This document shows, in pieces, positions 1 to 5,489 of a stretch of 6,816 nt of DNA. Source of the DNA: Armatimonadota bacterium. GTDB lineage: Bacteria > Armatimonadota > Armatimonadia > Armatimonadales > Armatimonadaceae. The notes under the pieces were generated by a model. That model was given only the letters and a program-made list of their open reading frames with translations. It was not told the DNA's origin and did not search any database. Within the stretch, counting starts at the first letter, position 1. The number at the start of each line of letters is the position of its first letter. The position numbers were made by a program, and so were the translations under genes. The stretch covers positions 1 to 6,816 of the forward strand of contig JACMMA010000078.1 in the NCBI GenBank assembly GCA_014379275.1, given 5' to 3'.

Positions 1-57
1 ATTAGGTCACGATAATTAGTCAGGCAGTTCTTTTATTGACTTCCGCTTATCAGGAGG

Positions 58-165
58 ATGGAAGAATGCGACTCGTTCCGTATAGCATTCACGCGGCGCA
101 CGGACATACCGGCGGGAGAAACAAGGGGCACTGGGCACATGACGGGAGGCGATAGACGAAGTTGA
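58..165 (+). pseudogene. Short frame ending in the SUKH start codon; possible toxin C-terminal relic
   Basis: This frame is open from 40, just after a TGA at 37-39. From ATG 58 it encodes 35 residues starting MEECDSFRIAF and ends at TGA 163-165. That stop overlaps the TTG start of the SUKH gene as TTGA, the kind of overlap often seen between a toxin gene and its immunity gene. An AGGAGG lies at 52-57, directly against ATG 58, which is too close to serve it. The MEECDSFR segment only loosely recalls sequence found in nuclease tips of polymorphic toxins, and I cannot assign a family. It could be the decayed end of a toxin whose body lies to the left, or chance. Confidence 0.2.
66..155 (+). CDS. 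Possible 29-residue small ORF with strong Shine-Dalgarno
   Basis: ATG 66 has a perfect AGGAGG (52-57) eight bases upstream, the best ribosome-binding site in the left part of the window. The ORF reads MRLVPYSIHAAHGHTGG and continues to TAG 153-155. The peptide is rich in His, Gly and Arg and has no signal peptide or membrane segment. It ends six bases before the SUKH start, so it could be a leader that couples translation into that gene. The same frame is open back to about position 6, so it may instead be the broken tail of a larger gene. The peptide is not recognised. Confidence 0.2.
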   Translation: MRLVPYSIHAAHGHTGGRNKGHWAHDGRR

Positions 166-692
166 GGCAGATTCTCTTTCAGGAAGGCACGTGTGCCGGA
201 CCCTTCAGCCAGGAACAACTGGAAGGATTGGAGCGGTTTTACCACGTACGTCTGGACCCGCATTTCGTGGAGATGTCCAAGCGGTGTAACGGCGGGGTCC
301 CCGTTCTAAGGAACTTCGACGTTGTCGCGACGGGAAGGGAGCGAATGATCGACCGCTTCCTCTGCGTTCTGGACAGCCCCAATGCCGCAGGGGTTGGACA
401 CCACGCTCATTATGACATCGGGGTAACGATGACGTACATAGGGGACCGCCTCCGGGACTGGCTCGTGCCTTTCGCGGTGCTGTTCGCGGGCGATATGCTG
501 TGTTTCCAGTACAGGGCGGAGTACAATCTGGACGACGACCCGGATGACGAAACCGATGACGACGGGAACATCATCGGCTACCTGGATACGCCGATGATAT
601 GCGTATGGGATCATGAAGCGTCTGAGGAACTTCGTCCGGCACTGTACTGGGTCGCGGATTCGTTTGAACAATTCTCCTACATGCTGAAGTAG
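162..692 (+). CDS. SUKH-family (SMI1/KNR4-like) immunity protein
   Basis: This is a cytoplasmic immunity protein of the SUKH superfamily. Members bind and neutralise the nuclease or other tips of polymorphic and contact-dependent toxins. The 176 residues follow the family pattern. There is an N-terminal helix, then FVEMSKRCNGGVP at 35-47 (the signature NGG turn), LVPFAVLFAGDMLCFQY at about 101-117 (family pattern: P-x-a-x-x-x-GD-x-lcf), ICVWDHEASEE at 146-156, and the closing VADSFEQFSYML at 164-175. An acidic stretch at 124-135 (DDDPDDETDDDG) is probably a loop. The start is TTG 162, because an in-frame TAG lies at 153-155. The nearest Shine-Dalgarno is GGGAGG at 144-149, 12 bases away and slightly far. 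No complete toxin gene lies immediately upstream in the window, so the partner is probably left of base 1 or has decayed. The next gene downstream is a different toxin cassette with its own immunity candidate. The family call is secure; the specific target is unknown. Confidence 0.88.
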   Translation: MRQILFQEGTCAGPFSQEQLEGLERFYHVRLDPHFVEMSKRCNGGVPVLRNFDVVATGRERMIDRFLCVLDSPNAAGVGHHAHYDIGVTMTYIGDRLRDWLVPFAVLFAGDMLCFQYRAEYNLDDDPDDETDDDGNIIGYLDTPMICVWDHEASEELRPALYWVADSFEQFSYMLK

Positions 693-756
693 TGTCAACC
701 TGTTCCTGCTAAGCTTCTTCGTCTACTACAGTGGGTAGATTTTTTCTATCTCGGAG

Positions 757-1530
757 TTGCGCGTGGGCGACCCGGTGGTCGCCCGGAACGCGGACACGGG
801 CAAAACAGAGTGGAAGCGGGTGACGGCAGTCCATAGCCGAACCGCCTACGAAGTCGTGTACCTTCACCTCGCGGGTTCGGGTGGCAAGGTGGTCGAGACG
901 CTCGGGACGACGGCGGAGCACCCGTTCCTGACGCCCGGCGGCTGGGTGGACGCTGGTTCGCTCGGGATCGGGACCGAGATCGTTACCCGTGCCAGACCGA
1001 GTCTGGTCGTTTCCAAAGTCGAGCGCGTTGCCAAGCCGGAAGGCGTCACGGTCTACAACCTGACCGTCGACGGAGACCACACTTACTTCGTCGGCGGAGC
1101 GAGAGGGGGATTACTCAGCCACAACGCAAAACCTTGTAAGCGATTTTTGACGTATGCGTTTGAAAATCAAGGTGAGGTTGTCTACATCGGCAAAACCAGT
1201 GGCACGTCCAAAAATGACGGTGCTGTGATGAATCGTAGATTGATAAAAGGATCGGGTAAAAATATCGGTCCTAATGGTAAGGTTCGCCATGATCATTGGT
1301 TGCCTGAAACGGGAGACGGTTGGAAGATTCTTGAAGAACATTGGAGTGACGATGCATCCAGTGGGGCTGAAGAAATTTGGATGCAACGTTATCGTGATGC
1401 AGGCGCACCACTTCGCAATGAAAAATCAGGACGTGACACTAAACGTAGTGATGCTCTCGCACGCACCGGGCAGACTATTGGAGCTTACCTTATTCAACTA
1501 CTTCAAAAAAGAATTATGGACATGGAATAA
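757..1530 (+). CDS. 5'-truncated Hint domain fused to GIY-YIG nuclease toxin tip (orphan polymorphic-toxin cassette)
   Basis: Residues 1-124 are the later part of a Hint (intein-like autoprotease) domain. Visible elements are VGDPVVARN at 3-11, the TxxHPF block (TTAEHPF, 51-57), GGWVDAGSLGIG, VYNLTVDGDHTYFVGG (99-114) and the terminal LSHNA (120-124) where self-cleavage normally releases the toxin. The first Hint block, with the nucleophilic Cys, is absent, and an in-frame TAG lies at 736-738. Residues 128-257 match a GIY-YIG (URI) nuclease: LTY (131-133), VVYIGKT (141-147), Arg160/161, Glu205/206 and Asn221 in PLRNEKSG. It probably cleaves DNA or RNA in target cells. The gene lacks signal, RHS or other delivery regions, so it looks like a silent donor cassette that could recombine into a full toxin through the Hint region. 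The start is doubtful: TTG 757 has GGAG touching it, while GTG 763 has the same GGAG (753-756) six bases upstream. Its stop TAA abuts the ATG of the next ORF. The Hint part is GC-rich and the nuclease part about 42% GC. Confidence 0.82.
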   Translation: MRVGDPVVARNADTGKTEWKRVTAVHSRTAYEVVYLHLAGSGGKVVETLGTTAEHPFLTPGGWVDAGSLGIGTEIVTRARPSLVVSKVERVAKPEGVTVYNLTVDGDHTYFVGGARGGLLSHNAKPCKRFLTYAFENQGEVVYIGKTSGTSKNDGAVMNRRLIKGSGKNIGPNGKVRHDHWLPETGDGWKILEEHWSDDASSGAEEIWMQRYRDAGAPLRNEKSGRDTKRSDALARTGQTIGAYLIQLLQKRIMDME

Positions 1531-1833
1531 ATGGCAGATATAATCATTGGCTCAGACGGGGATTTGTCGCAATCACTATTTTACTCGAGGCTCATCTTGG
1601 AGGATGCAATCAAAGAAATCCTTGGAGAAATGGGCGAAGTTTCGGGGGGGGGGGCAGGGACAAATGGGTGGAATGTAGATGTCGAAATATACGACGACCA
1701 AGACGTCGAATCTTCTATAGAAATGATCAAGAATCTGCTTAGAAGCAAAGAGGTTCCTTCGTCGACTCAAATGGGAGTGTATTTGACAGATTCAGATGAT
1801 TGTCACGCTGTTCACAAAATCTACGATGACTGA
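1531..1833 (+). CDS. Candidate immunity protein for the GIY-YIG toxin, with an 11-G tract
   Basis: This 100-residue protein is not recognised as any named family. The immunity role is inferred from position and charge. Its ATG follows directly on the TAA of the toxin cassette with no gap, the usual toxin-immunity order. It has 21 Asp/Glu against 6 Lys/Arg, which suits an inhibitor of a basic nuclease. It has no signal peptide or membrane segment, so it should act in the cytoplasm. Two apparent amphipathic stretches (around 15-35 and 58-72) flank a glycine-rich loop at 38-42 encoded by a run of 11 G. The C-terminus is acidic (DSDDCHAVHKIYDD). Base composition is low GC (23 of 60 in 1681-1740), like the toxin tip and unlike the flanking genes, so tip and immunity gene probably moved together. 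There is no independent strong ribosome-binding site, so translation is probably coupled to the toxin frame. Confidence 0.65.
   Translation: MADIIIGSDGDLSQSLFYSRLILEDAIKEILGEMGEVSGGGAGTNGWNVDVEIYDDQDVESSIEMIKNLLRSKEVPSSTQMGVYLTDSDDCHAVHKIYDD
1644..1654 (+). repeat. Homopolymeric tract of 11 G inside the immunity ORF
   Basis: Eleven consecutive G run from the last base of a TCG codon through three GGG codons to the first base of GCA. Loss of one G brings a TAG at 1676-1678 into frame, and gain of one G brings a TAG at 1740-1742 into frame. Either change would truncate the protein to about half or two thirds. Such tracts are classic sites of slipped-strand variation, and also a common place for sequencing length errors. 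Confidence 0.9.
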
Positions 1834-1870
1834 ACGCATCTGTGTACATCATGAGATGACGGTTTGAGTA

Positions 1871-1897
1871 ACAATGTGATTGCTCCTAACACATTGT
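1871..1897. repeat. Perfect 8-bp inverted repeat downstream of the immunity ORF
   Basis: ACAATGTG at 1871-1878 pairs perfectly with CACATTGT at 1890-1897 across an 11-base loop. After one mismatch, two more pairs are possible (1868-1869 with 1899-1900). It lies 37 bases after the immunity stop codon. No T-run follows, so it is not a typical Rho-independent terminator. It could still stop or stabilise the toxin-immunity transcript, or be a protein-binding or recombination site marking the cassette's right edge. Confidence 0.45.
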
Positions 1898-1998
1898 CAC
1901 GTAAGCTCAGTTCGCAGAATCAATGTGGGCGTGGAAAACTGGTCGCTCTATCGATGAGTTTCGCGAGCACCTACCCGAGCCTTTAGCAGTCGCACCGC

Positions 1999-2298
1999 GT
2001 GCTGATGGACCCGACCGCTTCCGCGGAAGAGAAGCAGATGGCGTGCTACACGGCGATGTTCAGCATTGCGGAGTTCGGTTTCACGTCGGCGCAGGTGGCG
2101 GCGGGTTTGCAGGCGTTGCTGGCGAAGCACGGCGGTCCGGGTCGTGTGGGGGGCGCGCTCGGGGAGGCGGAGCACCTAGCGGCGCACGGTCCGGGCAAGT
2201 CGGTGTTCTTCGAGTCTCGCTTGGGAACAGGCGACCTAAGCGGGCAGACCGTCGAGAAACGCTGGGCCAAAATACCGGATGTTTTGAGAAACGCATAG
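1999..2298 (+). CDS. Short GC-rich hypothetical ORF, possible toxin-backbone relic
   Basis: This 99-residue frame starts at GTG 1999 or, more conservatively, ATG 2005 (MDPTASAEEKQMACYTAMF), because an in-frame TAG lies at 1984-1986. Codon third positions are mostly G or C through most of its length, which supports past or present coding use. The first half is predicted helical and Ala-rich (ASAEEKQMACYTAMF, then TSAQVAAGLQALLAKHG). This style recalls the helical linker that precedes Hint domains in RHS-like toxins of Planctomycetota and Armatimonadota, but the match is an impression and not a family assignment. The second half (SVFFESRLGTGDLSG onward) is not recognised. There is no signal peptide and no clear Shine-Dalgarno. 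Its position right after a headless Hint cassette fits a leftover piece of a toxin gene. It ends 24 bases before the DUF1573 gene in the same frame. Confidence 0.4.
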   Translation: MLMDPTASAEEKQMACYTAMFSIAEFGFTSAQVAAGLQALLAKHGGPGRVGGALGEAEHLAAHGPGKSVFFESRLGTGDLSGQTVEKRWAKIPDVLRNA

Positions 2299-2322
2299 TC
2301 CGAAAATGGAGACACCTTACAA

Positions 2323-3717
2323 ATGATGCTCGCTACAACCGCTTTCGTCACTCCTTACGTCGCGGCGGACACCCTGCCTCTCAAAAAGGAGGCACTTGTT
2401 CACGCACCGTCTACTGTGTCCACTCTCGACGGGCGCGACCCGGCATATGTTTACCGGCTGACAAACTCCGGCACGACCGCCTATGTTGTTTCGCGGGTCG
2501 AGGCTTCGTGTGGGTGTCTCGCGGCGACGTTGGCCTCGGATGACGGTAAAGTGGCTGTTTCCGCCGCGCCGCTGATCCTGCCGGTCACGCTCGGCCCTGG
2601 CAAGTCGCTGACCGTTCGCGCCACGGTCCGGCTGTCCGAGTTGCGCCCCGGTCCGTTCCACAAGACGGTCACGATCTGGGGGCGACCAGTGCTTTCGCAC
2701 CCCGCGACCGCCCCGTCTCCCCCGAACACGAACGATGCCGTCGCGCTGTCGCAGGCCGAAGCCCTCGCCCGCATCGAGATGGAGGGGATGCTCGCGCAAC
2801 CGGTCCTGTTCGCCCGCGAGTCGGGAAAGCAAGCCCCCGTCCCGATCTCCTTCGCCCCGGTCGCCCTCGGGCGGGTTTCCGTAGGAGATGCGAACGGTGG
2901 CGTCCGACAAGCGGCGACGGACAGCCGATCCGCGCCGGGCGAGTTCGTTCTTCTGGCGACTCCGGACCCGCGTTTGCTCGGTACAGGGACTGTGGGCGAA
3001 ATTCCTCCGCCGCTGACTTCCTCGCACCCCGCCGTTACCGTAACGCCTCTTTCCGCTCCTGTCCCCGCCACTAAGAACGAGCTACGCACCTTACGCTACT
3101 GGGTGCGCGTCGCAGCCGGTGCGCCGCTCGGACCGTTCCTTTCCACGCTGTCGTTCCAGCCGGAAGGGAAGGGGGAGCAGCGTAGCGAGGGCGAGCGCCG
3201 CCGGGATCAGGCGTGGCGAACGGCGTCGGTTCTTGTCACCGGCGAGGTCGTGGGCGACCTGTCCGCCAGTCCGTCGCTGGTAACATTCGTGCTGACTACT
3301 CCCAAGGGCGTTGGCGGAAACGGCTCCGTCGCCCCGCCAACGCCTGGCGCCCTTAACGCGCCGCCGGATCGAAACCTGACGCGGCAGGTCGTACTGACCG
3401 CGATCCGACCCGATGTTTTTGCCGGGTTGACGGTCCGCACGGATAACCCGCTGGTACAGGTGGCTATCCATCCGCCCGCGACGACAGCGGGGCCGGACGC
3501 GACGCGGTGCCGGCTCACGGTGACGCTCTCGCCGGGTATTTACCGGACATCGTTCGCGCCGCCGTCCGCCGCACCTCAGGGAAGGGCATTCGGCGGCGCA
3601 ATCTCGTCCGAGAACACGTTACAAACCAGAATCATCCTGTCACTGATGAACGGCCAGCAGATCGTCCTCCCGGTCAGCGTGTACCGGACGGCACCGGTCG
3701 TCGGAGGTAAACCATAA
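2323..3717 (+). CDS. Exported DUF1573-domain protein
   Basis: A 464-residue protein with a DUF1573-type immunoglobulin-like domain near the N-terminus. Residues about 40-120 give YVYRLTNSG (43-51), VEASCGCLAATL (59-70, the hallmark CGC motif with C63 and C65), GPGKSLTVRATV (91-102) and GPFHKTVTIWG (110-120). A Pro/Ala/Ser-rich middle (about 121-260) leads to a second beta-rich section (about 300-455, ending IVLPVSVYR), which is probably another Ig-like fold. DUF1573 proteins are usually exported, but their function is undefined. The N-terminus MMLATTAFVTPYVAA is a short hydrophobic stretch with no basic n-region, so the signal peptide looks incomplete. No in-frame ATG, GTG or TTG exists between TAG 2296-2298 and ATG 2323, so this is the only available start. 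GGAG at 2308-2311 is 11 bases upstream. The redoxin gene follows one base after the stop, which indicates an operon. Confidence 0.8.
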   Translation: MMLATTAFVTPYVAADTLPLKKEALVHAPSTVSTLDGRDPAYVYRLTNSGTTAYVVSRVEASCGCLAATLASDDGKVAVSAAPLILPVTLGPGKSLTVRATVRLSELRPGPFHKTVTIWGRPVLSHPATAPSPPNTNDAVALSQAEALARIEMEGMLAQPVLFARESGKQAPVPISFAPVALGRVSVGDANGGVRQAATDSRSAPGEFVLLATPDPRLLGTGTVGEIPPPLTSSHPAVTVTPLSAPVPATKNELRTLRYWVRVAAGAPLGPFLSTLSFQPEGKGEQRSEGERRRDQAWRTASVLVTGEVVGDLSASPSLVTFVLTTPKGVGGNGSVAPPTPGALNAPPDRNLTRQVVLTAIRPDVFAGLTVRTDNPLVQVAIHPPATTAGPDATRCRLTVTLSPGIYRTSFAPPSAAPQGRAFGGAISSENTLQTRIILSLMNGQQIVLPVSVYRTAPVVGGKP

Positions 3718-3718
3718 G

Positions 3719-4303
3719 ATGCCCCTCGTCGCATCGATACGCATCGGACTTGCTCTGTTGCTCCTTGTTGTGAGCCGTCCGGCCATGCCACAGGAGCCGA
3801 AAATATCTCCGAGCCCCTTGCCTACCGTCGGAACGATCGCGCCCGACTTCACGCTGCCGGACGCGAACACGGGCAAGAAGCGGAGCCCGCGCGAGTTCTC
3901 CCAGGCCAAACGTCCTGTAGCGCTGTTCTTCTTTTGCGGGTGCCGCGCCTGTCAGACGGTAGCGCAGGAGTGGGCGAAGTACCAGAGCGGCAACGCCCTG
4001 CCCGGGAACGCGGCCACGATGATCGTCTACTCCACGACGGACCGTGATGAAGCGAAATCAAGAATCGCGGCGTCCGGTCTCGACCCGAAACGGACCGCAG
4101 TTCTTTGCGACACGGAAGCTCTGACCGTCACGGAGCGTCTGTACCACGCCGAACCCTGCCCGCGAATCTTCGTGATCGACCGACTCGGCAAAATCGCCCA
4201 CGCCAGCGTGAAGGTGGACGCAACGGAGCCGGAGCCGTCGGAATCCGTCGCCGCTTTTCTGGCCGCCAGCGCCCTTGACGCCCTCAGGGGATCGGCGCCA
4301 TGA
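3719..4303 (+). CDS. Exported thioredoxin-fold protein (redoxin/TlpA/AhpC-TSA type)
   Basis: This 194-residue protein probably reduces or relays disulfides, or reduces peroxides, outside the cytoplasmic membrane. Residues 1-25 form a signal peptide or anchor (Arg8, then LALLLLVV at 11-18). The redoxin entry motif VGTIAPDFTLPD is at 37-48. The active site follows a beta strand as FFFCGCRACQTV (70-81); C75-R-A-C78 aligns with the CxxC of thioredoxins, and C73 is an extra cysteine. The cis-proline position is probably P148 in EPCPRIFVID (145-154), followed by GKIAHASVKVD. C130 and C147 are further cysteines. GGAGG at 3703-3707 lies 11 bases before ATG 3719, inside the end of the DUF1573 gene, so the two are cotranscribed and probably translationally coupled. 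The pairing suggests a joint role in envelope redox chemistry, perhaps acting on the CGC motif of the partner; that link is inference. CxxC favours thiol-disulfide exchange over a one-Cys peroxiredoxin. Confidence 0.85.
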   Translation: MPLVASIRIGLALLLLVVSRPAMPQEPKISPSPLPTVGTIAPDFTLPDANTGKKRSPREFSQAKRPVALFFFCGCRACQTVAQEWAKYQSGNALPGNAATMIVYSTTDRDEAKSRIAASGLDPKRTAVLCDTEALTVTERLYHAEPCPRIFVIDRLGKIAHASVKVDATEPEPSESVAAFLAASALDALRGSAP

Positions 4304-4388
4304 CGGGTACCAGTCGGGAGAATGGGTTCGATCGCGGCGGTTATTTCGTGTCCGACTTTACCCTCGAAACCACGCCGCCCCGTTGCTC

Positions 4389-5009
4389 CTATCCTGCGGC
4401 GACAACACAGGATTCTGAAGAAGCGGACGTAGACGAACCGGGACCGGGGCTGTGGAACGTGCGGAGAAGACTTCCCGGTGTCTCCGTGATCTGTGCCGCA
4501 AACTTTTGCATCTCTTGCTCCCGCGATTGCAGGGCGATTACGGCGTCCAGTCAAGGCAGGGCTAGCTCATCGGGTATGAGGAACGGCGTCGAAGGTGTGA
4601 TTTGAACTTGGCTTGATCCGGTAGTTGACTTTTCGCACTCATGCTCCGTGTTCTCCAACAAATCCTGGACTTGGCACGGGGCGTACCGCTCATGAGTATC
4701 ACCGTCCCTGGCACCCGAGGTGTTTGTATGTAGCAGCCCTATGTTGGTTAAGCCGGATATGGCTTTCGGGAACCGTCGCGCTCGATTGTCGCTCACGTTG
4801 CGCCCGGTGAAACTCCGCCCGTGTACGGCGACCCCGATGTTGTATGGCTCTGGATCGGGCATCATTCCGTCCACGACCGGATGATTGCAGCAATGTAACA
4901 CACCGACCATCGCGGTACGCTCTTGCGTATCATAACGCAAGGAAGACCCGATGACTTTGACCGATACTCTGCCGTATGGCCCTCTCGTCGATGGGTATCG
5001 TTGAACGAG
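4389..5009 (-). pseudogene. Probable decayed gene on the minus strand, interrupted by one in-frame TGA
   Basis: On the minus strand one frame is open from 5009 (after a TAA at 5012-5010) to TGA at 4553-4551. It then continues in the same frame to TAG at 4391-4389. The first part can start at TTG 4940 (129 residues) and includes PDPEPYNIGVAVHGRSFTG and ends PSTPFLIPDELALP. The second part begins LDAVIALQSREQEMQKFAAQI, a clearly protein-like, probably helical or coiled-coil segment, then a Ser/Gly/Pro-rich tail. Codon third positions are moderately GC-rich on this strand. No start codon precedes 4940 in the open stretch, so the N-terminus is missing too. I do not recognise the family. The simplest view is a remnant of a gene that lost its 5' end and gained a stop; alternatives are chance openness or recoding of the TGA. 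This occupies most of the otherwise gene-free stretch 4304-5070, where I see no RNA gene or mobile element. Confidence 0.35.
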
Positions 5010-5026
5010 TTATCGACTGCTCGTTC
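5003..5026. repeat. 7-bp inverted repeat downstream of the minus-strand operon
   Basis: GAACGAG at 5003-5009 and CTCGTTC at 5020-5026 form a perfect 7-bp stem with a 10-base loop, extendable by a T-G wobble and two more pairs. Read on the minus strand it lies about 45 bases after the stop of the small membrane protein. It could terminate or protect the 3' end of that transcript, although no U-run follows on either strand. Confidence 0.3.
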
Positions 5027-5070
5027 GATTTATTGCCACTGACGAACGGGTAATTGTGAACGACCAAGAG

Positions 5071-5460
5071 TCATCGCGGTTTTGCCCGATGCGTGTCGCT
5101 GGGTTTTCCTGTATTGACAGATGCCTCCGCTCGTATCGCCGCACGGTTCCGTTGTTCGCGGGCTTTGTGCCGTGCTTGCGCGAAAACGGGAAGCAGGATC
5201 GCGAGGAGGACGCAGGTTATCACCCCGCCGCAACCCATTTCCACGAGCGTGGTCGGAAAATCGCCGAACACTGCCGTGCCGATGATTGCGACGACTGCCC
5301 CGATCACGAACGCGGTCGGATACGCCAGCCACGGTGACCAGGATTCCGCGAGCCAGCCTCCGGTGTAAAACATCACCAAGCCGACCGCGATCAGTTGCGG
5401 CAGGAAGCAAAGTAGCGGACGCCAGTCGCCCCGGTTCGTGTGTTCTGTACGTGTTTCCAT
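5071..5460 (-). CDS. Small integral membrane protein with a PVFAQAR helix end
   Basis: Unnamed inner-membrane protein of about 129 residues from METRTEHTNRGDW. The frame is open further upstream to ATG 5511 (146 residues), but that start lies inside the preceding WYL gene and I prefer ATG 5460. Neither start has a well-spaced ribosome-binding site, and TTG 5466 is also possible. Counting from the longer start, there are three hydrophobic helices at about 31-50 (PLLCFLPQLIAVGLVMF region), 59-82 (AYPTAFVIGAVVAIIGTAVFG) and 89-111 (GGVITCVLLAILLPVFA). The last helix runs into a basic tail, AQARHKAREQRNRAAIR. The LLPVFAQARHKAR segment strikingly resembles the end of the N-terminal helix in DUF1559/prepilin-like proteins of Armatimonadota and Planctomycetota, but here the helix is C-terminal. 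The gene starts 29 bases after the WYL stop, so the two form an operon. Function unknown. Confidence 0.7.
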   Translation of the reverse strand: METRTEHTNRGDWRPLLCFLPQLIAVGLVMFYTGGWLAESWSPWLAYPTAFVIGAVVAIIGTAVFGDFPTTLVEMGCGGVITCVLLAILLPVFAQARHKAREQRNRAAIRAEASVNTGKPSDTHRAKPR

Positions 5461-5489
5461 GAACAAGAAACGCGGCAAACTCCCGGTGG

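Noticed and set aside
1274..1543. Plus-strand ORF overlapping the end of the toxin gene
   Set aside because: Alternative frame of the GIY-YIG domain with no recognisable features; the motif residues are all in the main frame.
1923..2543. Long plus-strand ORF of 206 residues
   Set aside because: It overlaps both the 1999-2298 ORF and the start of the DUF1573 gene in another frame, and its product is a Gly/Arg-rich shadow typical of high-GC DNA.
2317..3089. Long minus-strand ORFs opposite the DUF1573 gene
   Set aside because: They are Arg-rich antisense shadows; the plus strand has the CGC motif, operon spacing and a coherent beta-rich protein.
4300..4605. Plus-strand ORF starting with an ATGA overlap on the redoxin stop, as a third operon gene
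   Set aside because: The overlap is tempting, but the product is Cys/Arg/Ser-rich with no domain features, and the opposite strand over 4389-4550 reads as a much more protein-like helical segment.
5003..5026. Rho-independent terminator for the WYL operon
   Set aside because: The stem is perfect but no T-run follows in the transcribed direction, so it is listed only as an inverted repeat.
5030..5410. Minus-strand ORF of 126 residues
   Set aside because: Arg-rich shadow of the small membrane protein, which has clear hydrophobic helices in its own frame.
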